Shown: one piece after another, positions 19,647 to 29,487 of the stretch
Layout: every line of letters begins with the position of its first letter
How positions within the stretch are numbered: the stretch's first letter is position 1
Origin: CAWAMR01 sp963783095
Lineage (GTDB): Bacteria > Planctomycetota > Planctomycetia > Gemmatales > Gemmataceae
Direction of reading: 5' to 3'
DNA length: 64,000 nt
Assembly (NCBI GenBank): GCA_963783095.1
Contig: CAWAMR010000003.1
Coordinates: 496,001 to 560,000, forward strand
The notes under the pieces: model-generated
What the model saw: the letters and a program-made list of their open reading frames with translations, nothing else
What the model was told of the DNA's origin: nothing
The model's database searches: none
Position numbers and translations under genes: made by a program

Positions 19647-22095
19647 ATGTCCGTTCGTATCATTGCTTCTCTCTGCGTCCTGCACGGCTGCGGCGAACTT
19701 TTCGCCGGCCGCCCACCGTCGAGCATGTGTTCCCTGGCATCGGCCAACGAGGAACGGAGTTCACGTTTACGCTCTCCGGGGCCAGGCTCACCGATCCGCA
19801 GGAGCTTATGCTCTATTCGCCGGGAGTCAAATGTTCCAAGCTCACCGCGAAAGGTGAGACTGAGGTTGCAGTCACGATTCAGGCCGAGGCGGATTGCAAA
19901 CTGGGCGAGTATGCGTTCCGGCTTCGAACCAAGGGTGGCGCTTCTGAAGTTCATGTGTTCCGCATCACACCCTTCCCCGTCGTCATGGAAAAGGAACCGA
20001 ACAACACAAGGAAATCCGCTCAGGTGCTTCCGCTCAATGTCAGCGTCGCCGGGGTTATCGAAACCGCCGGGTTCGATTACTATGCCGTGACGTTGAAAAA
20101 GGGTCAGCGTCTTTCCGCAGAGATCGAAGGCGTACGTCTTGGCGGAGAACTCACTGACACCGCCCTTGCCGTCTTCGGACCCGACGGCAAGGAAATCGCC
20201 GCTGTGGACGACACAGCGCTCTTCCGGCAAGATCCCTTTGCATCGCTCATCGCTCCCAGCGATGGCGTCTATCTGATTCAGGTGCGCCACACGACCTACG
20301 GAGGCGGCGAGAATTTCAGGTATGTGCTTCATGTTGGCACCTTTGCTCGTCCCGCTGCTGTGTACCCGGCCGGGGGCCAGGCTGGCACCGAAGTAAAGGT
20401 CAAGCTCTTCGATAGCGATGGAGCAAGCACACAAACTCTTAAACTTCCACCCGTCGGCACGCCATTCGAGTTTTATCCTTCGTATGGTGATGTCGCCGCA
20501 CCCACGCCGAACCCGTTTCGGGTATCAGCCTTTCCAAACGTCAACGAAGTTGAGCCGAATGACCAACCCAAGCAAGCCAATGCCACGGTATCGTGGCCGG
20601 TCGCTTTCAACGGGATCATCGGAAAAGCCGGGGACGAGGATCATTTCCGGTTTCGGGCGAAGAAGGGCGATGTGATTGACGTGCAGGCGTTCGCCTTCCG
20701 CATCGGCTCGCCGCTCGACACAGTCGTGGCAATCCTCGATCCTCGCGGTGAAGTGATCGCGGGCAACGACGACGACGAATCGCACGATAGCCGGGTTCAG
20801 GTGTCTATCCCAGCGGATGGGGAATACTTCGTCCGAGTGACCGACAAGCGCAAACAAGGCGGCCCGACGTTCATCTATCGCGTGGAACTCGAGGCACCGA
20901 AAACCGGGCTTGCCGTGTTCCTGCCGGAGCGGAGCCGAAAATCCCAGGACCGGCAAGTCATCGCGGTTCCACGCGGGAACCGGGTAACGGCTTACCTGGC
21001 GGTTCGTCGCGACGGGTTTACCGGGCCGGTTTCCATCACACCCGGCGAGTTGCCCGTGGGGGTCAAGACGACGTTGGCGACGATCGCACCGGAAGAATAC
21101 CTTTTGCCGGTGGTATTTGAAGCCGCAGCAGATGCTCCGCTGGCCGGACGACTCGTTGAACTCACCGGAACGAGTACGGCCAACGATTCCAAATTCCCCA
21201 TAACCGGTGGGTTTACGCAGATCATCAATCTGGTTCGCGGGCCTGGCGATTCAGCGCTCCATTCGCTGGCTCTTCCGAAACTCGCCGTTGTTGTTGTCGA
21301 GGAAAGTCCGCTCACCGTGAACATCGTCCCGCCGGTTGCACCGCTGGCGGTCGACGGCACCCTCGACGTTACGGTGCGAGTTACCCGCGCAAAGATAACG
21401 TGGATCCTGTGGAAGTGACATTCCCGTCGCTTCCGTCGGGGGTGGAGGTACCGACTTCGATCGTCATCCCTGCCGACAAGACTGAAGCAGTTGTCACTCT
21501 CGTCGCCAGCCGGGATGCCGACCCGGGGTTTTGGAAACTGATTGCCGAAGCCAAACCCGCGGGTGCAGCTCGCGGGCGGCGAGATCCGACGGCGATGGGA
21601 GCGATGGCTGGTGGGTTCACGGGTGGCGGCCGACGAGGCAGACGATCGGCCTTGGGGTCGGTCCCGGTCGCTTCAGAATCCTTCTCGATCCAGGTGGCGC
21701 AAGCCCCGGTGAAGGGGAAATTTGCACCAGCAGGTGGCGAGCAAGGCAAAACGATCAAGGTCGTGTGCAGCCTCGAAGCGGCCATGCGCCTGCCGGCAGG
21801 GTTTACCGCCAAGCTCGACGGCTTGCCTCCTCGAACGACGGCGCAAACGGTGGAATTAAAGCCCGGTGCAACGCAAGTGGAATTCGTGGTCGCGGTCGGC
21901 GCAACTACCCCGACCGGCACACATAATTCGATGGTCTGCGAATTGGCCGGCACCATCGAGGGCCAGAAGGTCATCTACCGCATCGGCAGGAGTGGGGCAC
22001 TGAAAGTGGATGTTCCTGGTGGAGTGAAGACGGATGCAGCTGGCAGGCCGCTCACTCCGCTTGAGGCATTGAGGCTGGAGCAAAAGACGCCCTGA
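19647..22095 (+). CDS. Secreted protein with PPC (pre-peptidase C-terminal) domains (frameshifts)
   Basis: The ATG at 19647 follows AAGGATCTTCAACG and opens a short signal peptide (MSVRIIASLCVL). At least one shift before 19727 is needed to enter the main frame RPPTVEHVFPGIGQRGTEFT. Two PPC domains are marked by VMEKEPNNTRKSAQVLPLNV and VNEVEPNDQPKQANATVSWP, each followed by DYYAVTLKKGQ- or DHFRFRAKKGD-type strands. A second clear shift near 21390 joins VRVTR to KDNVDPVEVTFPSLPSG. A Gly/Arg-rich segment (GGFTGGGRRGRR) lies near the C-terminus. PPC domains are exported beta-sandwiches, usually accessory to peptidases; no peptidase domain is present here. Confidence 0.82.
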
Positions 22096-22155
22096 GTTTC
22101 CATCGAAGTATTCAATTGCGATTCGTATCCAACCGATTAACCTGGGATTTTCAAC

Positions 22156-24562
22156 ATGCGATATGGATATATGTTGCTGGTTTTGTTCGCGGTGTCCTCG
22201 GCCTCGGCCGGGGAACCGGTGCGAATTACCGTCGAACCGAATGCTGTCGAGTTGACGGGCGCACGGGGTCGACAAGGGCTGGTAGTGCAGGCCGAGTTCG
22301 CTGATGGCAGCACCAAGGACGTAAGCGCTGCCGCTGACCTTCACTCTCGACAAGCCGATCGTCAAAATTACGAACGCGTTTCTCGCACCCGTATCGGACG
22401 GCTCCGCGACTTTGACGGTTGCTCTGGGCTCACATACCGTCAAGGTGCCGGTCGTGGTCGCGAAGGCCAAAACGCACGAGCCGATCCGGTTCCGGACCGA
22501 TGTCATGCCCGCACTGACCAAGGTTGGCTGCAACACGGGCAAGTGTCACGGCCAGGCGGCAGGCAAAGATGGTTTCAGATTGTCTCTGTTCGGCTTCGAT
22601 CCCGATGGCGATTACTTCCGGATTACCCGTGAGATGGGTGGCCGGCGCATCAATCTTGCCACACCGGAAGACTGCCTGCTGATGAATAAGACCACCGGGA
22701 AGGTTCCACACACCGGCGGCATCCGGCTCGAACCAGGCTCCGAAAACTATTTCCTTACGTTGTGCCGGCTCGAAGCCGGCGCCTCCAAGGATCCGACCGA
22801 CACCCCCAAGCCGGTTGCCATTGACGTGTTCCCAAAGTCAACAGTGTTTGCAAGCAAGGGCGATGCCCAGCGCATCGTCGTTCGGGCAAAATACAGTGAC
22901 GGCACCGTTCGCGACGTGACCCGATTTACGGTGTTCATCGGCAACAACGATTCGGCCGCGACCGTGTCTCGTGATGGTGTCATCACCGCGACCGGCGAGG
23001 GTGAAGCGTTTATCATGGCACGTTTCGATGTCTTCACCGAAGGCAGCGGGGTCATCGTCCGGTCGGGCAAGCCGTTCACCGATCCGAAAACGCCTTCGTT
23101 CAACTACATTGACGAGCTCGTTTACGCCAAACTCAACAAGCTGCACATCGTGCCGTCGGAAGTGTGCAGCGACGAGGTTTTCCTGCGTCGCGTCTACATC
23201 GACATGCTTGGTTTGCTTCCCACCTCGCAAGAGCATGCGAAGTTCACCACAGATGCCGATCCGAAAAAGCGAGAGAAACTCGTCGAAACGTTGCTTGAGC
23301 GCGAAGAGTTCAAAGACATCTGGGTCATGAAGTGGGCCGAGGTTCTACAAATCCGCACCGTGAACGGTATCACTCCGAAAGGATTGCAACTCTACGACAA
23401 GTGGTTGCGGAACAAGATTCGCGGCGGTGCGACCATCGATCAGGTGGTGAAGGAATTGCTCCCGGCAGTGGGCGGAACCTTCGACAATCCCGCAGTCAAC
23501 TTCTTCCAGACGGAAACCACGCCCAACCTGATCGGTGAAAGCATCTCGCAGGTGTTCCTGGGAACGAGGATTCAGTGTGCCCAGTGCCATAACCACCCGT
23601 TCGACCGCTGGACGCTGGACGACTACTACGGTTTTGCCGCGTTCTTCAGCCAGATTGGCTACAAGAATGCCCAGGATCCACGCGAATTGACGGTCTACAA
23701 CTCCGGAGACGGTTACATCCGCCATCCGCTCGGTAAAGTGGCGATGCCCAAGTTTCTGGGTGGCGCGGTGGCGACTTTGAAGCCTGGGGAAGACTATCGC
23801 CTGGCGCTGGCAAACTGGCTTACCAGTCCCGACAACAAGATGTTTTGCCGCAATGTCGGCAACATCGTCTGGGCACACTACATGGGTAAGGGCATCGTGG
23901 ACGCCGTCGATGATGTGCGCGTCTCCAACCCGGCGAGCAACCCCGAATTGCTCGAGGCTCTTGGGAAAAAGTTTTCGGAATATCGTTTCGATGTGAAGAA
24001 GCTGGCCCGCGACATCTGTCTGAGCAGAACCTACCAGCTTTCCACACAGCGCAACGCCAGCAACGCACTGGACGATCGCAACTTCTCGCACCAAAGCATT
24101 CGCCGGATGCGGGCGGAAGTGCTGCTGGACTGCATCTCCGAGGTGACGGAAACCACCGATCGTTTTGCCGCGATGCCGCTGGGCGGTCGAGCCGTGCAAA
24201 TTCCCGACGGCCGAACGCCGAATTATTTCCTCACCACGTTCGGGCGATCCAATCGCACGACCTCCTGCTCCTGCGACGTGAAGGTCTCGCCGACGCTCTC
24301 GCAGGCGCTCCACTTGCTCAACGGCGAAACGACCACGGGCAAGATCGGTACAGGAAAAGCGGTGGAGAAATTGCTGGGTTCCAACGACGATCCCAAGCTG
24401 GCAGCGGAGGAACTCTACATCCGCTGTCTTGGCAGGAAACCGAGCGCAACCGAGGCCGCGAAGATCGCGGCCCGGCTGGAAAAGGCAACCGACAAGAAGA
24501 CAGCGCTCGAAGACCTTTTCTGGGCACTGCTCAACACCAACGAGTTTATCTTTAACCACTAA
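22156..24562 (+). CDS. DUF1549/DUF1553 protein with Ig-like domain and haem-type motifs (one frameshift)
   Basis: About 800 residues with a signal peptide (MRYGYMLLVLFAVSSASAG). A shift near 22340 is needed inside the first Big-like domain (VQAEFADGSTKDVS to FTLDKPIVKI). The CxxxCH motif CNTGKCHGQ at the start of the core and CAQCHNHPFDRW in the DUF1549 part are hallmarks of this planctomycete family, thought to bind haem or metal. A second Big_2-like domain (VVRAKYSDGTVRDVTRFTVF) is in between, and the DUF1553 part carries NPELLEALGKKFSEYRFDVK and LSRTYQLSTQRNAS. The family always accompanies DUF1501 or cytochrome genes; its biochemical role is unknown. Confidence 0.88.
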
Positions 24563-24598
24563 GTTTCATCTAGTGAAGCAACCTTGAGGGACAACAAC

Positions 24599-26273
24599 GT
24601 GACAACTCGATTGTCGGTAATGATTCTCTGCACATTCATCGTTTACCAATCGTCGCTCATCACTCTGCCCGCGGCAGGGGCCGACGAGAAGAAATCCGAT
24701 GGCGCGAAGATTACGTTTCAAGGCCAAGTGTCGGGGATCTTTGCGAAGCACTGCAACAAATGCCACAACTCGGAACGTCCTCGCGGCGATCTCGATCTTA
24801 CGAGCTATCCGGCAATGATGCAGGGTGGCGCGAACGGGAAGGCAGTCGTCGCCGGCAAGTCCGCCGACAGTCTTTTGCTGGCGTTGATCAATCACCTCGA
24901 AGCTCCAAAAATGCCGCCAGGCAACAAGAAGATTCCCCAGGCCGACATCGACACGATTCAGAAATGGATCGATGGCGGATTGATCGAAAGTCTCGGCACT
25001 GGTCCCGCCTCAATCGTTCAGTCGAAACCGGTGCCGGTCAATCTGGATGGTCTTGTTTCGCCGGCGGCCTTTTCTCATCTCACACCGATCACCGGACTTG
25101 CCGTCAGCCCCAATGCACCGCTGGTAGCGCTGTCGGGCAAAAAGCAAGTGCTGATCTACGATCTGGTCGCCGGCAAGTTGCTGGGCGGCCTGGCCTACCC
25201 GGAAGGGGAGGTTCACAGTTTGCGCTTCTCTGCCGACGGCAAGTTGCTTCTGGCTGCTGGGGGCACGGGTGGCGAGTCGGGAGCGGTGATCGGCTATGAG
25301 GTCGGCACCTGGAAACGGCTTTTCAAAATCGTCGATGCAACCGATGCGGTTCTCTCGGCCGACATTTCACGCGACAAAAAGTGCGTTGTCTTCGGAGGAC
25401 CAAGCAAATTGGTAAAAGTGGCATCCGTTCCGGATGGAAAAATTCTCCATTCCTTCCGCAAGCCCACGGACTGGGTGCTGAGTGTCGGTTTCAGTCCGGA
25501 GGGCTTGCTGGTGGCAGCAGGCGATCGCTTTGGCGGGTTGTACGTTTGGGAGACGAAATCGGGCAAAGAGTTTTTCACGCTGCGTGGACATACCAAGGGT
25601 GTCACCAATATCGGGTGGACGTCGGATTCCAATTCTTTGGTCACGTGCAGTGAAGATCAGACTGTGCGGATCTGGAACCTGCACACGGGGAATGAAACGG
25701 GACATTGGGAAACGACCGAAGAATCTTCTCGGCGTGGCAGTAAGCCCGACCGGCTCCATCGTAACCGGCGGCCGGGACGGCAAAGTGAGGGTGTGGGATC
25801 AGAAGGGCAATCTTACTGCCGATCTCGGATCGGCCGACGATTCCGTATTGAAAGTTGCTTTCACCGCGGATGGCAAATCGGTTGTTTCCGCAGATTGGGC
25901 GGGGGCCGTTCGAGTGTGGCCGGTTGCGGGTGGAACGCCAACAAAACTGGTGTTGCCGCTCGTCCCGAAGGCCAAGGTTATCAAGGAAGTCGCGGTGCCG
26001 GTGCCGAGCTTTCCGGTAGCGCTGATTCGGACTTTGCCGGCCGTCCCGCCGCGAAACATATCGGTGACGACTGTTGATCTCGACCGCAAGCACCGCTGCA
26101 CTGAAATCAATCGAGGATGCGGTGGAAAAACTGAAGGATGAAGCGGCCCGCAATCCGAAGAACAACGCTCTTGCCAAGGCCTACTTGCAACTTTGCACGC
26201 CGCCCTGGCGATGAAGGCCGAGGTGATCGAAGCGGAATCAGCTCCAAGCACCAAGACACAGGAGAAACCGTGA
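24599..26273 (+). CDS. Planctomycete cytochrome C (PSCyt1-like) domain plus WD40 propeller (frameshifts)
   Basis: The start is the GTG at 24599, 8 bp after GAGGG. A signal peptide (MILCTFIVYQSSLITLPAAG) precedes IFAKHCNKCHNSERPRGDLD, a CxxCH cytochrome domain of the PSCyt1 type. WD40-like repeats follow: LRFSADGKLLLAAGG, VGFSPEGLLVAAGD and NSLVTCSEDQTVRIWNL. Shifts near 25730, 26090 and 26195 are needed; the frames beyond give AVSPTGSIVTGGRDGKVRVW, VAFTADGKSVVSADWAGAVR, and finally AVEKLKDEAARNPKNNALAK to a TGA at 26271. The stop overlaps the next GTG start, so translation is coupled to the PQQ-propeller gene. Confidence 0.82.
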
Positions 26274-27524
26274 TATCCAAAAGAGTTGCTTACCGCGCTG
26301 CGATCCTTGCATTGGCGATAATCGCCGGCCCGTCGAGCGCTGCCGACTGGCCGGTGTGGCGCGGTCCCAATGGGGATGCGATCGTCAACGATCCTGCCGT
26401 GCCGACCAAGTGGAGTGAGATGGAGAATGTTTTGTGGAAGGTGCCTGTGCCGGGCACTGGCCATTCCTCTCCGGTGGTGTCGGCGGGGCGAGTATTCCTG
26501 ACATCGTTCGATCCCGATACCAAGGATCGGTTGCTGGTGTCCTATGCCCGCAAAGACGGCCGGCTCCTGTGGAAGAAAACGGTGCTGACATCCCCGGCCG
26601 AGAAGATGCACAAGAACAACTCGCCGGCCAGTTCGACCCCGGCTTGCGATGGCACCCGAGTGTGGATCACATTCCTCGATGGTACGAAGATCGCTGTCGC
26701 CTGCTATGACTTCGAGGGCAAGCAGGTTTGGCTGAAATCGTTTGACGGCTTTTCCTGCACGCACGGATTCTGCGGGACGCCGGTGCTGTACGGCGATACC
26801 GTCATTATCAACGGCGATTCCGACGGCGATGCCTTTCTCGCAGCGCTCGACAAAACAACCGGTGAGACGAAGTGGAAAATCGATCGACCCAACCGGGTGC
26901 GCTCGTTTAGCGTTCCTATCTTCGTTACGGTGAAGGGCAAGCCGCAGATGGTTCTTGCGGGCAGCAAGTCGATTGCCGGTTTTGATCCCCAGACCGGCAA
27001 ACAACTGTGGGTCAAGGACAGCGACACGATCAAGTTCGTCGCTACAGTCGCCTTTACCGATGGGCTTATTTTCGCAACCGGCACCAGTCCCGTCAGCACG
27101 CTGGTGGCAATCGACCCCACCGGTACGGGGAACGTGACCAAGACGCACGTGAAATGGTCGGAGAGCAAGGCGGCCGCTTACGTTCCTTCACCGCTGGCTT
27201 TCGGCAAGCATTTGTTTGTTCTCTCCGACTCCGGCATCGCCACTTTCATGGTGGCGAAAACGGGGAAAAAGCTTTGGTCGGAACGGCTCGGCAGCCGGCA
27301 TCACGATGCATCGCCGCTCTTGATCAACGGACTGATCTATTGCCTCGCCGAGGATGGCACGACTTACATCGTGAAACCCGGCGATGAGTTGGAAGTGGTG
27401 GGCAAGAATGCTGCTGGGCGAGGAATGCCATGCGACTCCAGCGGTATCGGATGGGCAGTTATTCATCCGCACGGTGGGGAATTTATGGTGCATTGGGAAG
27501 CCGACGGCCCCCAGCACGCCTTGA
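26270..27524 (+). CDS. PQQ-binding-like beta-propeller protein (one frameshift)
   Basis: The start is the GTG at 26270, inside GTGA with the preceding stop; AGGAGAAACC is the ribosome-binding site. A signal peptide (AAILALAIIAGPSSAADWP) leads into an outer-membrane-assembly/PQQ-like propeller: WPVWRGPNGDAI, YARKDGRLLWKKTV, FDGFSCTHGFCGTPVLYGD and DPQTGKQLWVKDSD. Near 27415 the frame shifts; the continuation reads GEECHATPAVSDGQLFIRTV and NLWCIGK, the usual family ending, with TGA at 27522. Without that correction the frame runs into unrelated sequence up to 27643. Such propellers in planctomycetes are exported and have no proven cofactor. Confidence 0.85.
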
Positions 27525-27654
27525 GCAGTTTACGAGTAATGAGAGATTCATCGATTTCTCATTTTACTGGCACGGGTTCTACTTGCGGTTTTGTTAGGTT
27601 ACGCAAGATTGGTATGGGTCTTGATCGATTACTCTTTTCCTGAAGGAGGCCTTA

Positions 27655-29284
27655 ATGTCACGATCACTTCGCACAACCAGGGCAGGTTTTACTCTGGTTG
27701 AACTGTTGGTCGTCATCGCAATCATTGCCATTTTGGTCGGATTGCTGCTGCCTGCGGTCCAAAAGGTCCGTGAAGGCCGCCAACAGAGCCAAATGCACAA
27801 ACAATCTCAAGCAGCTCGCCCTGGCGTGTTTGAACTACGAATCGAGCAACGGCAGCATCCCGCCCGGCCTTCCCAGCTTCGCGGATGAAATGAATCTGCC
27901 GCAGAACGCTCCGTTTTCTGTGACCTACGGTACCAGTGCCGCGAATGCTTCGTTGACGGCTGGGACCAACTCCGGAACGTCGAGTCCCAGAGACCCAACC
28001 GGCAGTTTTTACCCGGCGCAGCCGCCATTTGCTGCCCCCGGCAGTACCTATGGCCCGGAAATTTACGGTACGCCGATTCTGTGGAATCCAACTCCTGGAG
28101 TTGGCGGTCTTCCAGCAGCTCCGAATGCCATTCCACTCTGGTGGGTCACGGGGCGAGAACTGGTTCCGACCGGTGTCACCGGTGAGTTTCGAGGCACCGG
28201 TGATCCCTGGAACTGGCATATCATGGCGTATATGGAAAACGAAACCGGCGTGGCGACCTGGAATGCCTGGGCCAGCGGCCCGACAGACCTGTGGGGCTTC
28301 ACCTGGTTCAACGGGCCGGCACTCTATTACGCCAACGATATGGACGACTGTGACGGTTCGCCCTGGCGGCGGCAGGATGTGGCTTTTCAATGGACGCAAA
28401 ACATCTATATGCGCTGTCCTTCGGGCGGCACATTCAACAATTGTGAAGGCAGCTATATCGCGATCGAGAACCTGATCAAAGGAAATTATGCCGCGAATTT
28501 CGGCGGCGGAACGATGGTGAACTCGCTGCCAGCCTCGGGTACTATAATGACCGACCCCAACGGTAGCGCAGGCTCATGGCCAGCAACTTCAATCCCAATC
28601 CAGCGCCTGCTCGGAGCGTTTGGAGTCGAGAAGGGCATCACCAAATTCCCTTACACTGCTCGGATGGGAACCGGCAAAGGTCAGAAGATCACCAATATTA
28701 CCGATGGCACTTCAACCACGGTCATGTTTGCTGAAATCGATACTTTTGACACGCCAACGTCGCTTCCCAATCCTGCATCATTGCCTTCGACTTCTCCGAA
28801 CGGATCGAACCGGGATCTCCGGGGGTGCTTCCAGTATATGGGCATGGGCAGCGGTATCTTCACCGGTATGTATCCGCCGAACTCGTATCAGACCGACGTA
28901 ACTTACGGCTGCGGCGAAGTGACTCAGGCACAAGGCGGGGCAATTCCAAACAACAGCCCGCTTGTCTGCACCAATCCTCTTTCGGGCTCTTGGAGCTGCG
29001 AAAGCGACCTATACCGGCAGCAGTGTCTCCTATACATACTGGGCAGACACCACGGGCGCGGATTCATCCGCTGGATTGGGAACGGAATCGAGTCCGAGCA
29101 CCGCGACCGATCCAAACTACGGCACGACCTTGCAGGCTTGTGCCCGCAGCCGGCACCGGGCGGCGTCAACGCTGCCTTCTGTGATGGCTCGGTGCGGTTT
29201 ATTTCCAACTCCGTTGGTCAGACTACCTGGCAGGCGCTCTGTACTCGGGCCGGCAATGAAGTCGTTGGTGTGACGGACTACTAA
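27655..29284 (+). CDS. DUF1559 prepilin-like protein with H-x9-DG domain (frameshifts)
   Basis: The ATG at 27655 follows TGAAGGAGGCCTTA. The N-terminus has a type IV prepilin cleavage and helix signal (RAGFTLVELLVVIAIIAILV, GLLLPAVQKVREG). A shift near 27775 leads to the expected RAKCTNNLKQLALACLNYES. The long middle is Gly/Asn/Trp-rich and beta-like, with ITDGTSTTVMFAEID as a family landmark. Two further shifts near 29000 and 29158 restore SYTYWADTTGADSSAGL and CARSRHPGGVNAAFCDGSVR, the H-x9-DG element. Planctomycetes have dozens of DUF1559 proteins, probably pilus- or secretion-related surface components. Confidence 0.87.
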
Positions 29285-29415
29285 ACGAGCCTTCGTCAAG
29301 CGCTGGGGATGGGCACTCCCACTCGTAAAGAGCTTCATCCTCATCGCGACTTCCCGGCAATTTTCACTCGCAACGAGGGTTGGCTTCTCGATAGCCAGCC
29401 CTCGAAATTGCAAGG

Positions 29416-29442
29416 CTGCCGTCGTCCAGTGACGGTAGCCTT
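29416..29442 (+). terminator. Hairpin, possible terminator after the DUF1559 gene
   Basis: GGCTGCCGTC at 29416-29425 pairs with GACGGTAGCC at 29433-29442 (one G-T pair), giving a 10-bp stem with a 7-base loop, followed by a short TTT. It lies 132 bp after the stop codon and 46 bp before the next start. The T-run is short, so efficiency is uncertain. Confidence 0.45.
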
Positions 29443-29487
29443 TCAGCCATTCAACGGATCCCGATCTTTATTGGAGTTGGTGACCCG

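Noticed and set aside
18407..20434. 675-codon minus-strand frame
   Set aside because: It is the antisense of the DUF1501 and PPC genes, whose plus-strand translations match families; high G+C third positions keep the reverse frame open.
23345..24559. 404-codon minus-strand frame
   Set aside because: Antisense shadow of the DUF1549/1553 gene, which has clear motifs on the plus strand.
25799..27148. 449-codon minus-strand frame
   Set aside because: Antisense of the WD40 and PQQ-propeller genes; Arg/His/Gly-rich translation without any domain.
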